Below are positions 8,301 to 15,912 of a stretch of 64,000 nt of DNA, piece by piece. Position 1 is the stretch's first letter; every line of letters begins with the position of its first letter. The notes below the pieces were generated by a model. The model ran no database searches, was not told the DNA's origin, and saw nothing but the letters and a program-made list of their open reading frames with translations. The stretch is taken from NCBI GenBank assembly GCA_963794745.1, contig CAWCEZ010000006.1:248001-312000 (forward strand). The letters are read 5' to 3'. Origin of the DNA: Fen-671 sp963794745 (GTDB taxonomy: Bacteria > Actinomycetota > Acidimicrobiia > Acidimicrobiales > Palsa-688). A program made the translations under genes and the position numbers.

Positions 8301-9332
8301 ATGGGTGATGTGGCGTTCACGCCCTGCCTCGATCGGCCAGTTGGAGGCGACCAAGGTCTGATCGCTCTGGGCCACCCGTTATTGGACGCGTACCTTGAGT
8401 TGGTGAGTGCTCGGGCCCGGTGGAACACCCTATTGGCCACTGCGTTTGACCTGAAGGTCTTTTTCTCGATCGTGGGCAAAGACCCAGTCGACGTGAGGCC
8501 GGCCGATGTGTTGGCGTTCATCAAAGAGCAGCGCCGTCCTCGTCGCGGTGCCAAGGTGGTGCGCATCGACGACGGCGAGACTGGGCTTTCTGCTCGCACT
8601 ATCAACAGACGGCTGGCCACGATCGCCGGCCTTTATGAGTACCTGGTCCTGCTTGGCGGTGTGACGGTCAACCCAGTGCCCAAGGGTCTGGCAATGCGAC
8701 GTCCTGGACAACGACCGGTTCGGGGTGTGCCCCTGATACGGGTCCCTCGGACGCTGCCTCGGGTGGTCGATCCCGACGAGGCCGATGCGTTTATGGCGGC
8801 GCTGCGTACTCGTCGGGACCGGGCCATGGTCGAAGCGATGTTGCTGGGCGGTCTACGTCGCTGTGAGGTCCTCGGTCTGCGCCTGCGCGACCTGCACCCC
8901 GGCGAGCGTCGTGTATTTATTGCCGAAGGGAAAGGCGGCCACCAACGGATCGTGCCGATATCTTCGCGGTTCTTCGCGTCGCTGGCCGACTACCTCGAAG
9001 TCGAACGGCCATCGTCGTTGGCTGACCGGGTGTTCGTGGTGCTGAAGGGACCGCGTCGAGGCCAGCCACTCACGGCCGCCGGTCTGGATGAGATCGTCGC
9101 AGGAGCCCGCCACCGAGCAGGGATCGAGCGTCTAACTTGCCACCAGCTGCGCCATACGTGCTTTACCCGATTACGCGAAGCGGGCATGGCGCTCGAGGCG
9201 ATCCAGGCCCAGGCTGGGCACCGGTCGATCGAGTCCACCCGGATCTATTTGCATTTGGCCAATGATTGGCTGGCAGGTGAGTACCGACGGGCGACCGAAG
9301 CGATCGACGCGCAGATGATGGGCGAGCAATGA
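8301..9332 (+). CDS. Tyrosine recombinase, TnpA-like
   Basis: 343 residues; ATG 8301 has GGAAGG 8 bases upstream. The N-terminal SAM-like core-binding domain (about residues 25-115) is followed by the catalytic domain with Arg in GLRRCEVLGLRL, Lys in GKGGHQRIVPI, HQLRHTCFTRL, the His in QAGHRSIEST, and the nucleophile Tyr in RIYLHLAND. All six signature positions are present, so the enzyme looks active. The stop overlaps the start of the next recombinase (ATGA), so the two are translated together. Confidence 0.85.
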   Translation: MGDVAFTPCLDRPVGGDQGLIALGHPLLDAYLELVSARARWNTLLATAFDLKVFFSIVGKDPVDVRPADVLAFIKEQRRPRRGAKVVRIDDGETGLSARTINRRLATIAGLYEYLVLLGGVTVNPVPKGLAMRRPGQRPVRGVPLIRVPRTLPRVVDPDEADAFMAALRTRRDRAMVEAMLLGGLRRCEVLGLRLRDLHPGERRVFIAEGKGGHQRIVPISSRFFASLADYLEVERPSSLADRVFVVLKGPRRGQPLTAAGLDEIVAGARHRAGIERLTCHQLRHTCFTRLREAGMALEAIQAQAGHRSIESTRIYLHLANDWLAGEYRRATEAIDAQMMGEQ

Positions 9333-11155
9333 CTGCCGCAGCTGCCGCCACTGCCAAAAGCAGTGATCTGGTCGGTGTATATGCGACTGCAATGCACGCC
9401 GCCGGCCGCAAGACGGGGCGGTCCACGATGCGGGCTGCCAAAACCTTCTGCGCCAAGCTAGAGCAAGCAGGCGGCTGGGAGAAGATGAGCCGCGTCCGCC
9501 AGCTCGACTCGATCGCCAAAGCACGCGGGTTCGCGTCGTGGCTGATGGTCAGCGGGCGTCTCAGCGTGGAAGCTTGTATTTTCGGCGATATCTGGCTGAA
9601 GCTGGGAACAGCGGCTCGTGTGTTCTGCCCGGACGCCCATGCTTGGTTCATGGACGTGTGCCAGAAAATCGAGGTCCGCCACGGCGATGAAACAATCCAG
9701 TGGAATGCCCTGGCGATGGTCACCGCCATCACAGGGGTCAGCCCCGATCAGGTGGGTGACGACGAGTTCAACGTCGCATCCGAGGCCGTGATCGACATGT
9801 ACAAGGCTCGGGACAAGCCCGAATCGGGCCGCACCATGGCCTCGGTCTTTTACAGGCTACGCCTGACAATGTTCCAGGCTGGCCGGCTCAGCAGCCTCCA
9901 GAGGCCACCCCAACACCCACCCGTTTCGGTCACAGGATGGATGGTCGTCGCGCCCGCTTTCGCGAGTTCCGCTCGCCGCTACGTTGACCAGGTCACCCTC
10001 AGCTTGCGCCCCAATACTGTCAAGCACATAGAGCACGACCTGCGCGCGTTTGGGACCTGGCTCGCGGAGAACTACCCAGAGGTTGCAAGCTGTTCTGACC
10101 TCGAGCGGAGCCACATCGAGGCCTACAAGACCTGGATGGCGAAAACCATCCGACCCCGGACCGGCAAGCCGCTCAACCGGATCAGCATCAAGAACGCTCT
10201 GATCAACCTGCACTGCTTCTTCGATCGCATCACCGAGTGGGGCTACGAGAATGCTCCGCAGAGACCGCTCATATTCATCGGCGATCTCCCCATAATTGAT
10301 AAGCCATTGCCTCGTTTCCTCGATGACGCCGCGGCGGCCAAGCTCTTGCGAGCCGCCCGGGGCGACAGCGACCCGCTTGGCCGGCTCGTCACCGAACTAT
10401 TGGCACGCACCGGGGTCCGGCGTGGTGAGCTGCTCGACCTGACCGTCGACGCCGTCGTGCAGATCGGCTCCGCGTACTGGCTCCGGATCCCGCTCGGCAA
10501 ACTCCACAACGACCGTTACATCCCGCTACACCCCCAGCTGAAAGAGCTCCTCGACGATTGGGTGACCAACCACCGGCCGCCCACTGTTCGCTCGGACCGC
10601 CTGCTCATAGAACGCCACCGGCCCCTCACGGGCCGCCGGGTTGCTGAGATCCTCCACGACCAGGCGAAAGAGGCCGGCATCGGCCACGTCACCGCTCACC
10701 AGCTGCGCCACACCCTGGCCACCCAAGCCATCAACAGAGGCATGAGCCTCGACGCGATCGCCGCCCTTCTCGGCCACAAGACCCTCGCCATGACCATGAT
10801 CTACGCCCGCATCGCCGACCGAACCGTGGCCGAACAGTACTTCGCCGTCACAGAGAAGGTCGAAGCCCTCTACGACCAGCCTCGGCGCCTTGAAGCCGGC
10901 GACGAAGGCAGCGAGATGCGGAAGCTTCGAGCCGAGGTGCACCGGCGCATGCTCGGCAACGGCTACTGCGCCCGTCCCGTCGAGATGGATTGCCACTTCG
11001 AGTCCATCTGCGAGTCGTGCAGCTTCTTTGTCACCACCGTCGAGTTCCGGCCCACACTGCAACGCCAACGCGATGACGCCGCCGAAAAGGGCCAGATCGG
11101 GCGCCAGAAGGTCTTTGACGGGATCCTCGCTCGCCTCGAAGGCCAAGCCTCGTGA
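9329..11155 (+). CDS. Tyrosine recombinase, TnpB-like, with long N- and C-terminal extensions
   Basis: 608 residues. The catalytic domain lies near residues 330-510: TGVRRGELLDLTVD (Arg), AHQLRHTLATQAI, LLGHKTLAMTMIYARI with the Tyr nucleophile. A core-binding domain precedes it (about 220-310). The first about 200 residues have no motif that I recognise. The C-terminal about 90 residues carry a Cys cluster (GYCARPVEMDCHFESICESC) that may bind zinc, as in TnpB of Tn554-like elements. It overlaps the TnpA-like gene by 4 bases. Confidence 0.85.
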   Translation: MTAAAAATAKSSDLVGVYATAMHAAGRKTGRSTMRAAKTFCAKLEQAGGWEKMSRVRQLDSIAKARGFASWLMVSGRLSVEACIFGDIWLKLGTAARVFCPDAHAWFMDVCQKIEVRHGDETIQWNALAMVTAITGVSPDQVGDDEFNVASEAVIDMYKARDKPESGRTMASVFYRLRLTMFQAGRLSSLQRPPQHPPVSVTGWMVVAPAFASSARRYVDQVTLSLRPNTVKHIEHDLRAFGTWLAENYPEVASCSDLERSHIEAYKTWMAKTIRPRTGKPLNRISIKNALINLHCFFDRITEWGYENAPQRPLIFIGDLPIIDKPLPRFLDDAAAAKLLRAARGDSDPLGRLVTELLARTGVRRGELLDLTVDAVVQIGSAYWLRIPLGKLHNDRYIPLHPQLKELLDDWVTNHRPPTVRSDRLLIERHRPLTGRRVAEILHDQAKEAGIGHVTAHQLRHTLATQAINRGMSLDAIAALLGHKTLAMTMIYARIADRTVAEQYFAVTEKVEALYDQPRRLEAGDEGSEMRKLRAEVHRRMLGNGYCARPVEMDCHFESICESCSFFVTTVEFRPTLQRQRDDAAEKGQIGRQKVFDGILARLEGQAS

Positions 11156-11193
11156 GGACAAGGCAATGAGCAGACATCAGATCGCCCTTGACA

Positions 11194-11207
11194 GGATCAC
11201 CCGCATA
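11194..11207 (-). repeat. Right terminal inverted repeat of the two-recombinase element
   Basis: GGATCACCCGCATA is the inverted partner (13 of 14 bases) of 8260-8273. It lies 2 bases before the IS3 orfB frame resumes at TAC 11210. Confidence 0.65.
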
Positions 11208-11209
11208 AG

Positions 11210-11305
11210 TACAACACCCGCCGCCTGCATAGTTCGTTGTCCTACCTCAGCCCCGCCCAATGGGAAGCGCTTCACCGCAACACCGCCGTGACCGTGGCGG
11301 CATAA
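11210..11305 (+). pseudogene. IS3-family transposase OrfB, 3' end
   Basis: Reads YNTRRLHSSLSYLSPAQWEA and ends at TAA 11303-11305. This is the standard C-terminus of IS3 OrfB and continues the frame interrupted after FNYVEGW at 8253. The IS3 right end follows at 11331-11339. Confidence 0.85.
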
Positions 11306-11339
11306 TCGACTCAACCAAACCGTCCGTTAAACCGGGACA

Positions 11340-11458
11340 ACTCCAGAGAAGACCGTAACTACGTCCTGACTCTGTGCGGTTACTGCAACGACCGGTTCTC
11401 AATCCCCCCGTGCCGCATCCGCGACGGTATCCTCCACGCGCTGTCGAATGACCTCTGA
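11340..11458 (+). pseudogene. 3' fragment of an unassigned gene cut by the IS3 element
   Basis: Immediately outside the IS3 right end a frame reads NYVLTLCGYCNDRFSIPPCR and ends at TGA 11456-11458, with no start of its own. The CxxC suggests a zinc-binding tail. The start of this gene may have been lost with the IS3 insertion. Confidence 0.35.
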
Positions 11459-11461
11459 AGG

Positions 11462-11700
11462 ATGTCACACGTTCCGGTCGTGGCCGTGGGCACGTGCCGC
11501 GACGCGACCGTCGACTTCTACGCCGAAGGAAAGAACCGAGCCGCTTCGCGGGAGATCGAGAGAGCTAAAGCCCTGTGCGCGACGTGCCCAGTGCGCCTCG
11601 CGTGCCTTGAGGCGGGCCTGTCCGAGCGCTACGGCGTGTGGGGGGAACGACGCGCCAGGAGCGTCGGCGCCTCCTGCGGAGCCGTCAGGAGGCTGCGTAA
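11462..11700 (+). CDS. WhiB-like iron-sulfur transcription factor, frameshift at a G run
   Basis: WhiB proteins are actinobacterial [4Fe-4S] regulators that bind the sigma factor. Cys ligands are seen in VGTCRDATVDFY and in ALCATCPVRLACLEAG, followed by the turn motif YGVWG. A run of six G (11640-11645) breaks the frame; adding one G gives GVWGGTTRQERRRLLRSRQE and a stop at 11698-11700, the normal C-terminal basic region and a normal length (79 residues). This is a likely homopolymer sequencing error. Confidence 0.75.
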
Positions 11701-11726
11701 GCCCACCGCTCGACGGCGCTGCCACA

Positions 11727-12362
11727 ATGAGGACCGTGGTCGCGCGGGATGACGAACAGCACGAGGAACGGGACGCGGCGCGACACGGTGACCGCCTCCG
11801 ACGAGTGGCGCTCGCCGCGAGTTTTGTTGGTTTGACGAGCTGCGTCGTCGTCGTTGTCCTATCCTTCATTAGCGCTCTGCGACCGACGCCGACGCTCATC
11901 GTTGCGGTGCTTTTTGGCGGCATCATCCCTGTCGGCATCTGTTCTTTCCTCGCGCGTCAGCTCAACCGCCAGAGGGAGAACCCCGCACGCGACTCGTGGA
12001 TGCACGATCCTGGTGCGACGCGCTGGATCGTGACCCATTACGGGTGGCTGCCTTTGGTCATCGCGGGAGGGTTCGCGGCGTTCCTCTCCGCCATGGTCAC
12101 CCTGAAAGGCAATCCCACCGTCATCGACGGCGGCTACTACCTGAACGACCACGGGACCCTGCTCCAGGTCACGTATCATGGTTTCGAAGTGGCTTTGGCC
12201 GCCCAGGACCGCGTCTATACCTCATTTCCTGGCATCTTTTACGCCATCGGCCTTGTAGCCAACATTAGGACGCCCGCGGCGCTCACAACGACGGGCAGGA
12301 GCCGTGCTCCGCGCCGACGGGACCGTGCCCACCCCCGTCGACGGAACCGTAGGCGAAGGTAG
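11727..12362 (+). CDS. Membrane protein of unknown function
   Basis: 211 residues from ATG 11727 (GTG 11739 possible). A charged N-terminus is followed by two adjacent membrane helices (about 30-80) and a further one around residues 110-130; the C-terminus becomes Arg-rich and poor in protein character after about residue 185, so a lost frame near the end is possible. No ribosome site is clear. Lies between the WhiB-like gene and the AlbA_2 gene in accessory DNA. Confidence 0.5.
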   Translation: MRTVVARDDEQHEERDAARHGDRLRRVALAASFVGLTSCVVVVVLSFISALRPTPTLIVAVLFGGIIPVGICSFLARQLNRQRENPARDSWMHDPGATRWIVTHYGWLPLVIAGGFAAFLSAMVTLKGNPTVIDGGYYLNDHGTLLQVTYHGFEVALAAQDRVYTSFPGIFYAIGLVANIRTPAALTTTGRSRAPRRRDRAHPRRRNRRRR

Positions 12363-12780
12363 GCGCCCGCACGGGCACCGCGGTGATCGTCACACGGCCC
12401 AACCGTGGCGTCGCTAACAACCCCACCATCGCGACCAGCATCCCCGATCGGCCCGACCAGCCCGCCCAGTCGGTCAACGGTCCCAGGCTCCCCCCGACGG
12501 GACGATGATGACTCCCGGCGAGGCGATGGCCGAGACTGCCGGGGAAGAGCAAGCGAAGGAGCTGAGCGGGCTGGGCTTGCCGCTGTGGCTTCACACGAAG
12601 GCGAGCCAGCGACCCTAAATCCCCAGTGACAACGGCCGTAAACTGGCCTTCGTGTGGTGTGCGTGCACGGCCGATCGAGCGCCTCGTCCAGCGTAGCGAG
12701 GCGCTCGAGGTCTGGCACCTCTCCCAAACGTGGGAGGGAATAGGGACACGCCGTCGAGCGGAATCGGAGAAGATTGAGGC
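12363..12780. other. Stretch without a recognisable gene
   Basis: Short frames exist on both strands but none shows a family motif, a ribosome site or consistent protein character. No tRNA, repeat or clear terminator is visible. Confidence 0.4.
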
Positions 12781-14061
12781 GTGCGCTTTAAGGACTTCCA
12801 AGCTGTCGAGAGTTTGATTCAGAACCGGATTCCCGAGTCGGGCTCGCTCGAGTACAAGTCGGAGCTGTCGCTTGCGAGCGACGGGAACAGAAAAGAACTC
12901 CTGAAGGACCTGACGGGCATGGGCAATGGCGGGGGTGGAACCATCATCTTCGGGATGCAGGAAGAGCCGGGCACGAGCGTCGCCAAGGAACTCAGTCCAC
13001 TAATCGCGGTCACCACCGGGCAGATCGAAGACATTGTGCGCTCAGCCGTGCACCCACCGCTGGTGTGGTCGTTCACCTCGTTCGAGGTGGGCGGGGGCTC
13101 GGTAATCGTCGCCGACGTTGACCCCTCGGCCTTGGGACCCTACATGATCGATGCCTACAAGGAGAGGCGCTATTACAAGCGCTCCGGCGACAAAGTGCAC
13201 CCCATGAGCGAACAAGAGGTGCGCGACGCCTACGCCATAGCTCTGCGAGCAACCGAACGGCGCGACCAGCTCTGGGAAAAGCACCTATTACCGATGCCGG
13301 TCCCGCATGGGCAACCGTGGCTGATCATCTCGGCTCTACCGGAGGATCCTCTTCGCGAGATTTTCGATGCTTCCGAGGTCAATCTGACCCGGTTTCTACT
13401 GCCTCCCCCCTTGAGGAACTACATCAGCCACACCGGACTGACCTTTGCAACCTCGGCCATGCGGCATTGGCGGGACGGGTTGGCTTGCGATGACGGGGCC
13501 AACGGAGCCGCGCCGGGCTCGATCCTCCGGCTCCACCGAGACGGAGCGGCTGGCATCGCCATGTGGTGGCGAACGGAGCTGCATGTCGAGTGGGTGGCCA
13601 GGGTGGCGAATGCCCTTCTGATTTACCTTGCCTGGTTCTGGCAGGAGTTTGCCCTCGTTCGACCAGTAGAGGTTGAGGTATCGTTTGTGAGCCTCTCGAA
13701 GGTGACCATTCCGGCCAATCCCTTCCGTGTAACCCAGCCAACCGTCGTGGAGCCTGCGGGTGTCAGTGTGGATGACCTGGCAGTCCGGGAAGAGGTCCTC
13801 CCCTGGGAGCTGCTCAGAGCCTCCGTTCGTCACCGGCTCCTCCACAGGTTCTGCGATCGACTTGAACAAGCGTTCGGCTTCCCTAGTTATCCCGAGCTGT
13901 TCGAGTGGGGCCGACTCTTCGATCAGAGTCGCCTCCCGACCGGACTAGTCCTGAATCGAAGCGTGATATGGGGTGCCCCGACGACTTCGTGCCCGACGTC
14001 CGCCAGCTCAACCAGCAACTCCCGCGGGACTTGGGCAACGCTCCTCGGGAGGCCCCTGTAG
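12781..14061 (+). CDS. AlbA_2 (Schlafen-like) domain protein
   Basis: 426 residues from GTG 12781. The N-terminal about 150 residues have the AlbA_2 putative DNA-binding layout: ESGSLEYKSEL, LLKDLTGMGNGGGGTIIFGM and the later KRSGDKVHPM. The C-terminal about 250 residues are unassigned. The family is common in accessory regions and is sometimes linked to defence or regulation. The last about 30 residues (Ser/Thr-rich) look out of frame; another frame there reads DDFVPDVRQLNQQLP, so the true C-terminus may differ. Confidence 0.65.
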   Translation: MRFKDFQAVESLIQNRIPESGSLEYKSELSLASDGNRKELLKDLTGMGNGGGGTIIFGMQEEPGTSVAKELSPLIAVTTGQIEDIVRSAVHPPLVWSFTSFEVGGGSVIVADVDPSALGPYMIDAYKERRYYKRSGDKVHPMSEQEVRDAYAIALRATERRDQLWEKHLLPMPVPHGQPWLIISALPEDPLREIFDASEVNLTRFLLPPPLRNYISHTGLTFATSAMRHWRDGLACDDGANGAAPGSILRLHRDGAAGIAMWWRTELHVEWVARVANALLIYLAWFWQEFALVRPVEVEVSFVSLSKVTIPANPFRVTQPTVVEPAGVSVDDLAVREEVLPWELLRASVRHRLLHRFCDRLEQAFGFPSYPELFEWGRLFDQSRLPTGLVLNRSVIWGAPTTSCPTSASSTSNSRGTWATLLGRPL

Positions 14062-14210
14062 GCGCCGTTCTGCCGAGCCCTACGGGCAAGTGGAGCGCAA
14101 TGGCGCTCCAGGATCTATTTCACTAACTGAGGTCCAAGAGGTACCCCAGACCGGGCGCATCTGGAAGCGCGAGGATGTCGACCACTGGCACGAGAGACAG
14201 GGAGGATCAC

Positions 14211-14657
14211 ATGACCAGGATCACGGTAACCGGTTGGTCGGTCCGCCCACAGGGGTACGTGGGCCTCCCTGTGGTGGGCTTCATTGAGGGCCAGAAGCTC
14301 AACCTGGCCTATGAAGGCTCAGGTAAACGGGTGCGCCCGATCCCCGTCGGCCCGGGCTCCGCGCAGTTCGTGCCCGAACATCGCGACGGTGCCGAGTTTG
14401 GTTCCGGGTACCGAGTGCAGGGCAGTCGAGACTTCTGGCTCAGGGCGACGACCGACCTTGAAATCTACGTGAGGACGGTCCAGCTCCAAGAGCAGCTTTC
14501 ACTGTCGCGGGAGCACCAGCATGACCTCTCGCAGGCTCTTGAAAGGGTGGCCAGCAACTCCTCCGAACACACCAGAACCCTCAAGTTGAAGCGGGCTAAA
14601 GACGCCGAGGTTGAACAAATCGAGCATCGGCTCCGTCAGCTCTCGGCAGAGCCATGA
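14211..14657 (+). CDS. Hypothetical protein with coiled-coil C-terminus
   Basis: 148 residues; ATG 14211 has GGAGG 6 bases upstream. The N-terminal half is beta-rich (RITVTGWSVRPQGYVGLPVV); residues about 90-148 are heptad-like and charged and probably form a coiled coil. Just upstream a short frame reads GRIWKREDVDHWHERQ, similar to the end of an excisionase-type HTH, but no complete gene can be built there. Function unknown. Confidence 0.5.
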   Translation: MTRITVTGWSVRPQGYVGLPVVGFIEGQKLNLAYEGSGKRVRPIPVGPGSAQFVPEHRDGAEFGSGYRVQGSRDFWLRATTDLEIYVRTVQLQEQLSLSREHQHDLSQALERVASNSSEHTRTLKLKRAKDAEVEQIEHRLRQLSAEP

Positions 14658-14664
14658 CGTTTGC

Positions 14665-14967
14665 TCAGCTTGGGTCCTCCTCGTCGTCGCAGCGCTCGAC
14701 CGCGTACTTGTTTACGACCTCAGCAGGGACCAGAAACTCGCGGTACGGGCCGCCCCTCTCGTCCACCCACTCATACTCGGCAACGACCTCCTCGGGGATC
14801 TCGACCACGAGGAGGTCGTCTCCCGGCGCTCCGTCGTCCGCGCCGAGCGTAACGTCGCTGAGCCAGACGCCCTCGTACACGTTCGCTGTCATGTAGTGCC
14901 CGTGGCCATCCCTGAACCCGTCGGCCAAGATGGCGTGCCCGGCTGGCGTCCGGTGGTAGAGCTTCAC
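14665..14967 (-). CDS. Small conserved-looking protein, ADP-ribosyltransferase-like pattern
   Basis: 100 residues from GTG 14967, which has GGAG 7 bases upstream and overlaps the stop of the preceding small gene. The reading VKLYHRTPAGHAILADGFRD, then GVWLSDVTL and LLVVEIPEEVVAEYEW, has the order His/Arg - Thr - acidic strand seen in small ART-fold proteins. The assignment is only a pattern impression. No immunity or substrate gene is recognised. Confidence 0.45.
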   Translation of the reverse strand: MKLYHRTPAGHAILADGFRDGHGHYMTANVYEGVWLSDVTLGADDGAPGDDLLVVEIPEEVVAEYEWVDERGGPYREFLVPAEVVNKYAVERCDDEEDPS

Positions 14968-15182
14968 CCTTGTTCTCCGTTGGGGTCGTCCTCGTCGTCG
15001 TCGTCGTCGACATTCACGTTCTCGTTCCGACCGCACACGAAAGCGATCTCCCAGTCGTCGCCCCGTCCTGGCCTCTCACCCGGCGCCAGAGAGACCGACC
15101 AGACCCCCCGCCCTGGGTCGTGCCCTATCCCGCGACGGTCCGCCCCACGACCCACGGACCTCGACGTCGACGGTTGCGCCAC
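14964..15182 (-). CDS. Small protein with acidic Asp-rich tail
   Basis: Up to 72 residues; the true start is uncertain because an upstream start with good GGAGGA (near 15290-15297) leads into a different frame. The C-terminal part WEIAFVCGRNENVNVDDDDD is strongly acidic. The stop overlaps the GTG of the next gene (GTGA), which supports co-translation. No family recognised. Confidence 0.35.
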   Translation of the reverse strand: MAQPSTSRSVGRGADRRGIGHDPGRGVWSVSLAPGERPGRGDDWEIAFVCGRNENVNVDDDDDEDDPNGEQG

Positions 15183-15320
15183 CTCATGTGCTCGCCGACC
15201 CGAGCCTCACACTCGTCGCCGTCGGCTCGCCAAGTGATGCGGACGGGCTTGCGGGCGTCTTTTCGTCTGCCATGTCGCGTCCTCCTTCAGCGGCCGTGAT
15301 TTGGTGTCAGGGAAAATGTC

Positions 15321-15860
15321 CTAGCCCCGAGGGCACCAAGCAGCTCCAGCTCGATGTTTTGTAGGCGCCGCAACAACATCTGCCAATCGGGGGCTGTCGT
15401 CCTGGTCGGGGTCCATGCCGCGCACGACGACCTCGGCATAGCGGACGCGCTCGGCGAGGCAGCCCCGTACCCACCAGGTCAGCTCGCGGTCGAGATCGAA
15501 GGGTGCGTGGTGAACCTGGGCGTCGACGCCGATGCGGTCCGTGTTGCTCCGGCCGATCTCGTCCTCTGCTTCGGAGCCGTACGCAACTGCGACGGCCCGG
15601 ACCGCGACGACGCGGGGGTCGTCGTCGGACAGGGTCTCGGCGTAGTCTGCCCGGCTCTCCAGCGAGGCCGCGTCGTCGGCGTCGCGGGGGTCGCGCTGGC
15701 GGCGATGGTCGGCCTCCCGGCGAAAATAATTACCGGGAGCAGCGGCCGGGAACGGATCCACGACGGCTATCCCGATGTTGCTCTCGACATGATCGCCAGC
15801 CGCACCTTCGATGGGCCCAACTGCTGGAGTACGTCCCAGCTGTTCTGGCCCGACCACCAA
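15321..15860 (-). CDS. Hypothetical protein
   Basis: Open for 179 codons. The middle (RADYAETLSDDDPRVVAVRA to DRELTWWVRGCLAERVRYAE) is protein-like and acidic; the N-terminal about 45 residues are less so, so the start may be internal. An overlapping plus-strand frame is less convincing. No family recognised. Confidence 0.35.
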   Translation of the reverse strand: MVVGPEQLGRTPAVGPIEGAAGDHVESNIGIAVVDPFPAAAPGNYFRREADHRRQRDPRDADDAASLESRADYAETLSDDDPRVVAVRAVAVAYGSEAEDEIGRSNTDRIGVDAQVHHAPFDLDRELTWWVRGCLAERVRYAEVVVRGMDPDQDDSPRLADVVAAPTKHRAGAAWCPRG

Positions 15861-15912
15861 CCCCTTGATGCCAAGTTGCGCGCGTCGTCAGGGCGCGCCC
15901 TTAGCCGCCGCG

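Larger units (their letters stand above)
8254..11209 (+). mobile_element. Two-recombinase (Tn554-like layout) element inserted in IS3 orfB
   Basis: A 2.96 kb insertion splits the IS3 orfB reading ...NYVEGW | YNTRRLHS.... It carries two overlapping tyrosine-recombinase genes and almost nothing else. Near its ends are 14-bp inverted repeats with one mismatch (8260-8273 and 11194-11207). Tn554-type elements encode TnpA (about 360 residues), TnpB (about 630) and a small TnpC; here the first two match in order, size and overlap, and no third gene or cargo is present. The insertion site is exact from the interrupted coding frame, apart from a few bases at each edge. Confidence 0.75.
5810..11339 (+). 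mobile_element. IS3-family element, interrupted by two later insertions
   Basis: The pieces of one IS3-family element lie in order and in the same direction: orfA (5841-6137), the 5' part of orfB (7458-8253) and the 3' end of orfB (11210-11305). The outer ends are imperfect inverted repeats, TGCCCGGT at 5810 and ACCGGGACA ending at 11339. Between the pieces sit an IS110-family element (6140-7445) and a tandem-recombinase element (8254-11209). Removing both gives an element of about 1.27 kb, normal for IS3. No clear target-site duplication is visible. orfA and orfB also contain frameshifts, so the element is inactive. Confidence 0.8.

Noticed and set aside
8301..11155. Integron integrase or phage integrase
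   Set aside because: There is no attC-like repeat and no cassette. Two overlapping recombinases of different size, together with terminal repeats, fit a Tn554-like element better.
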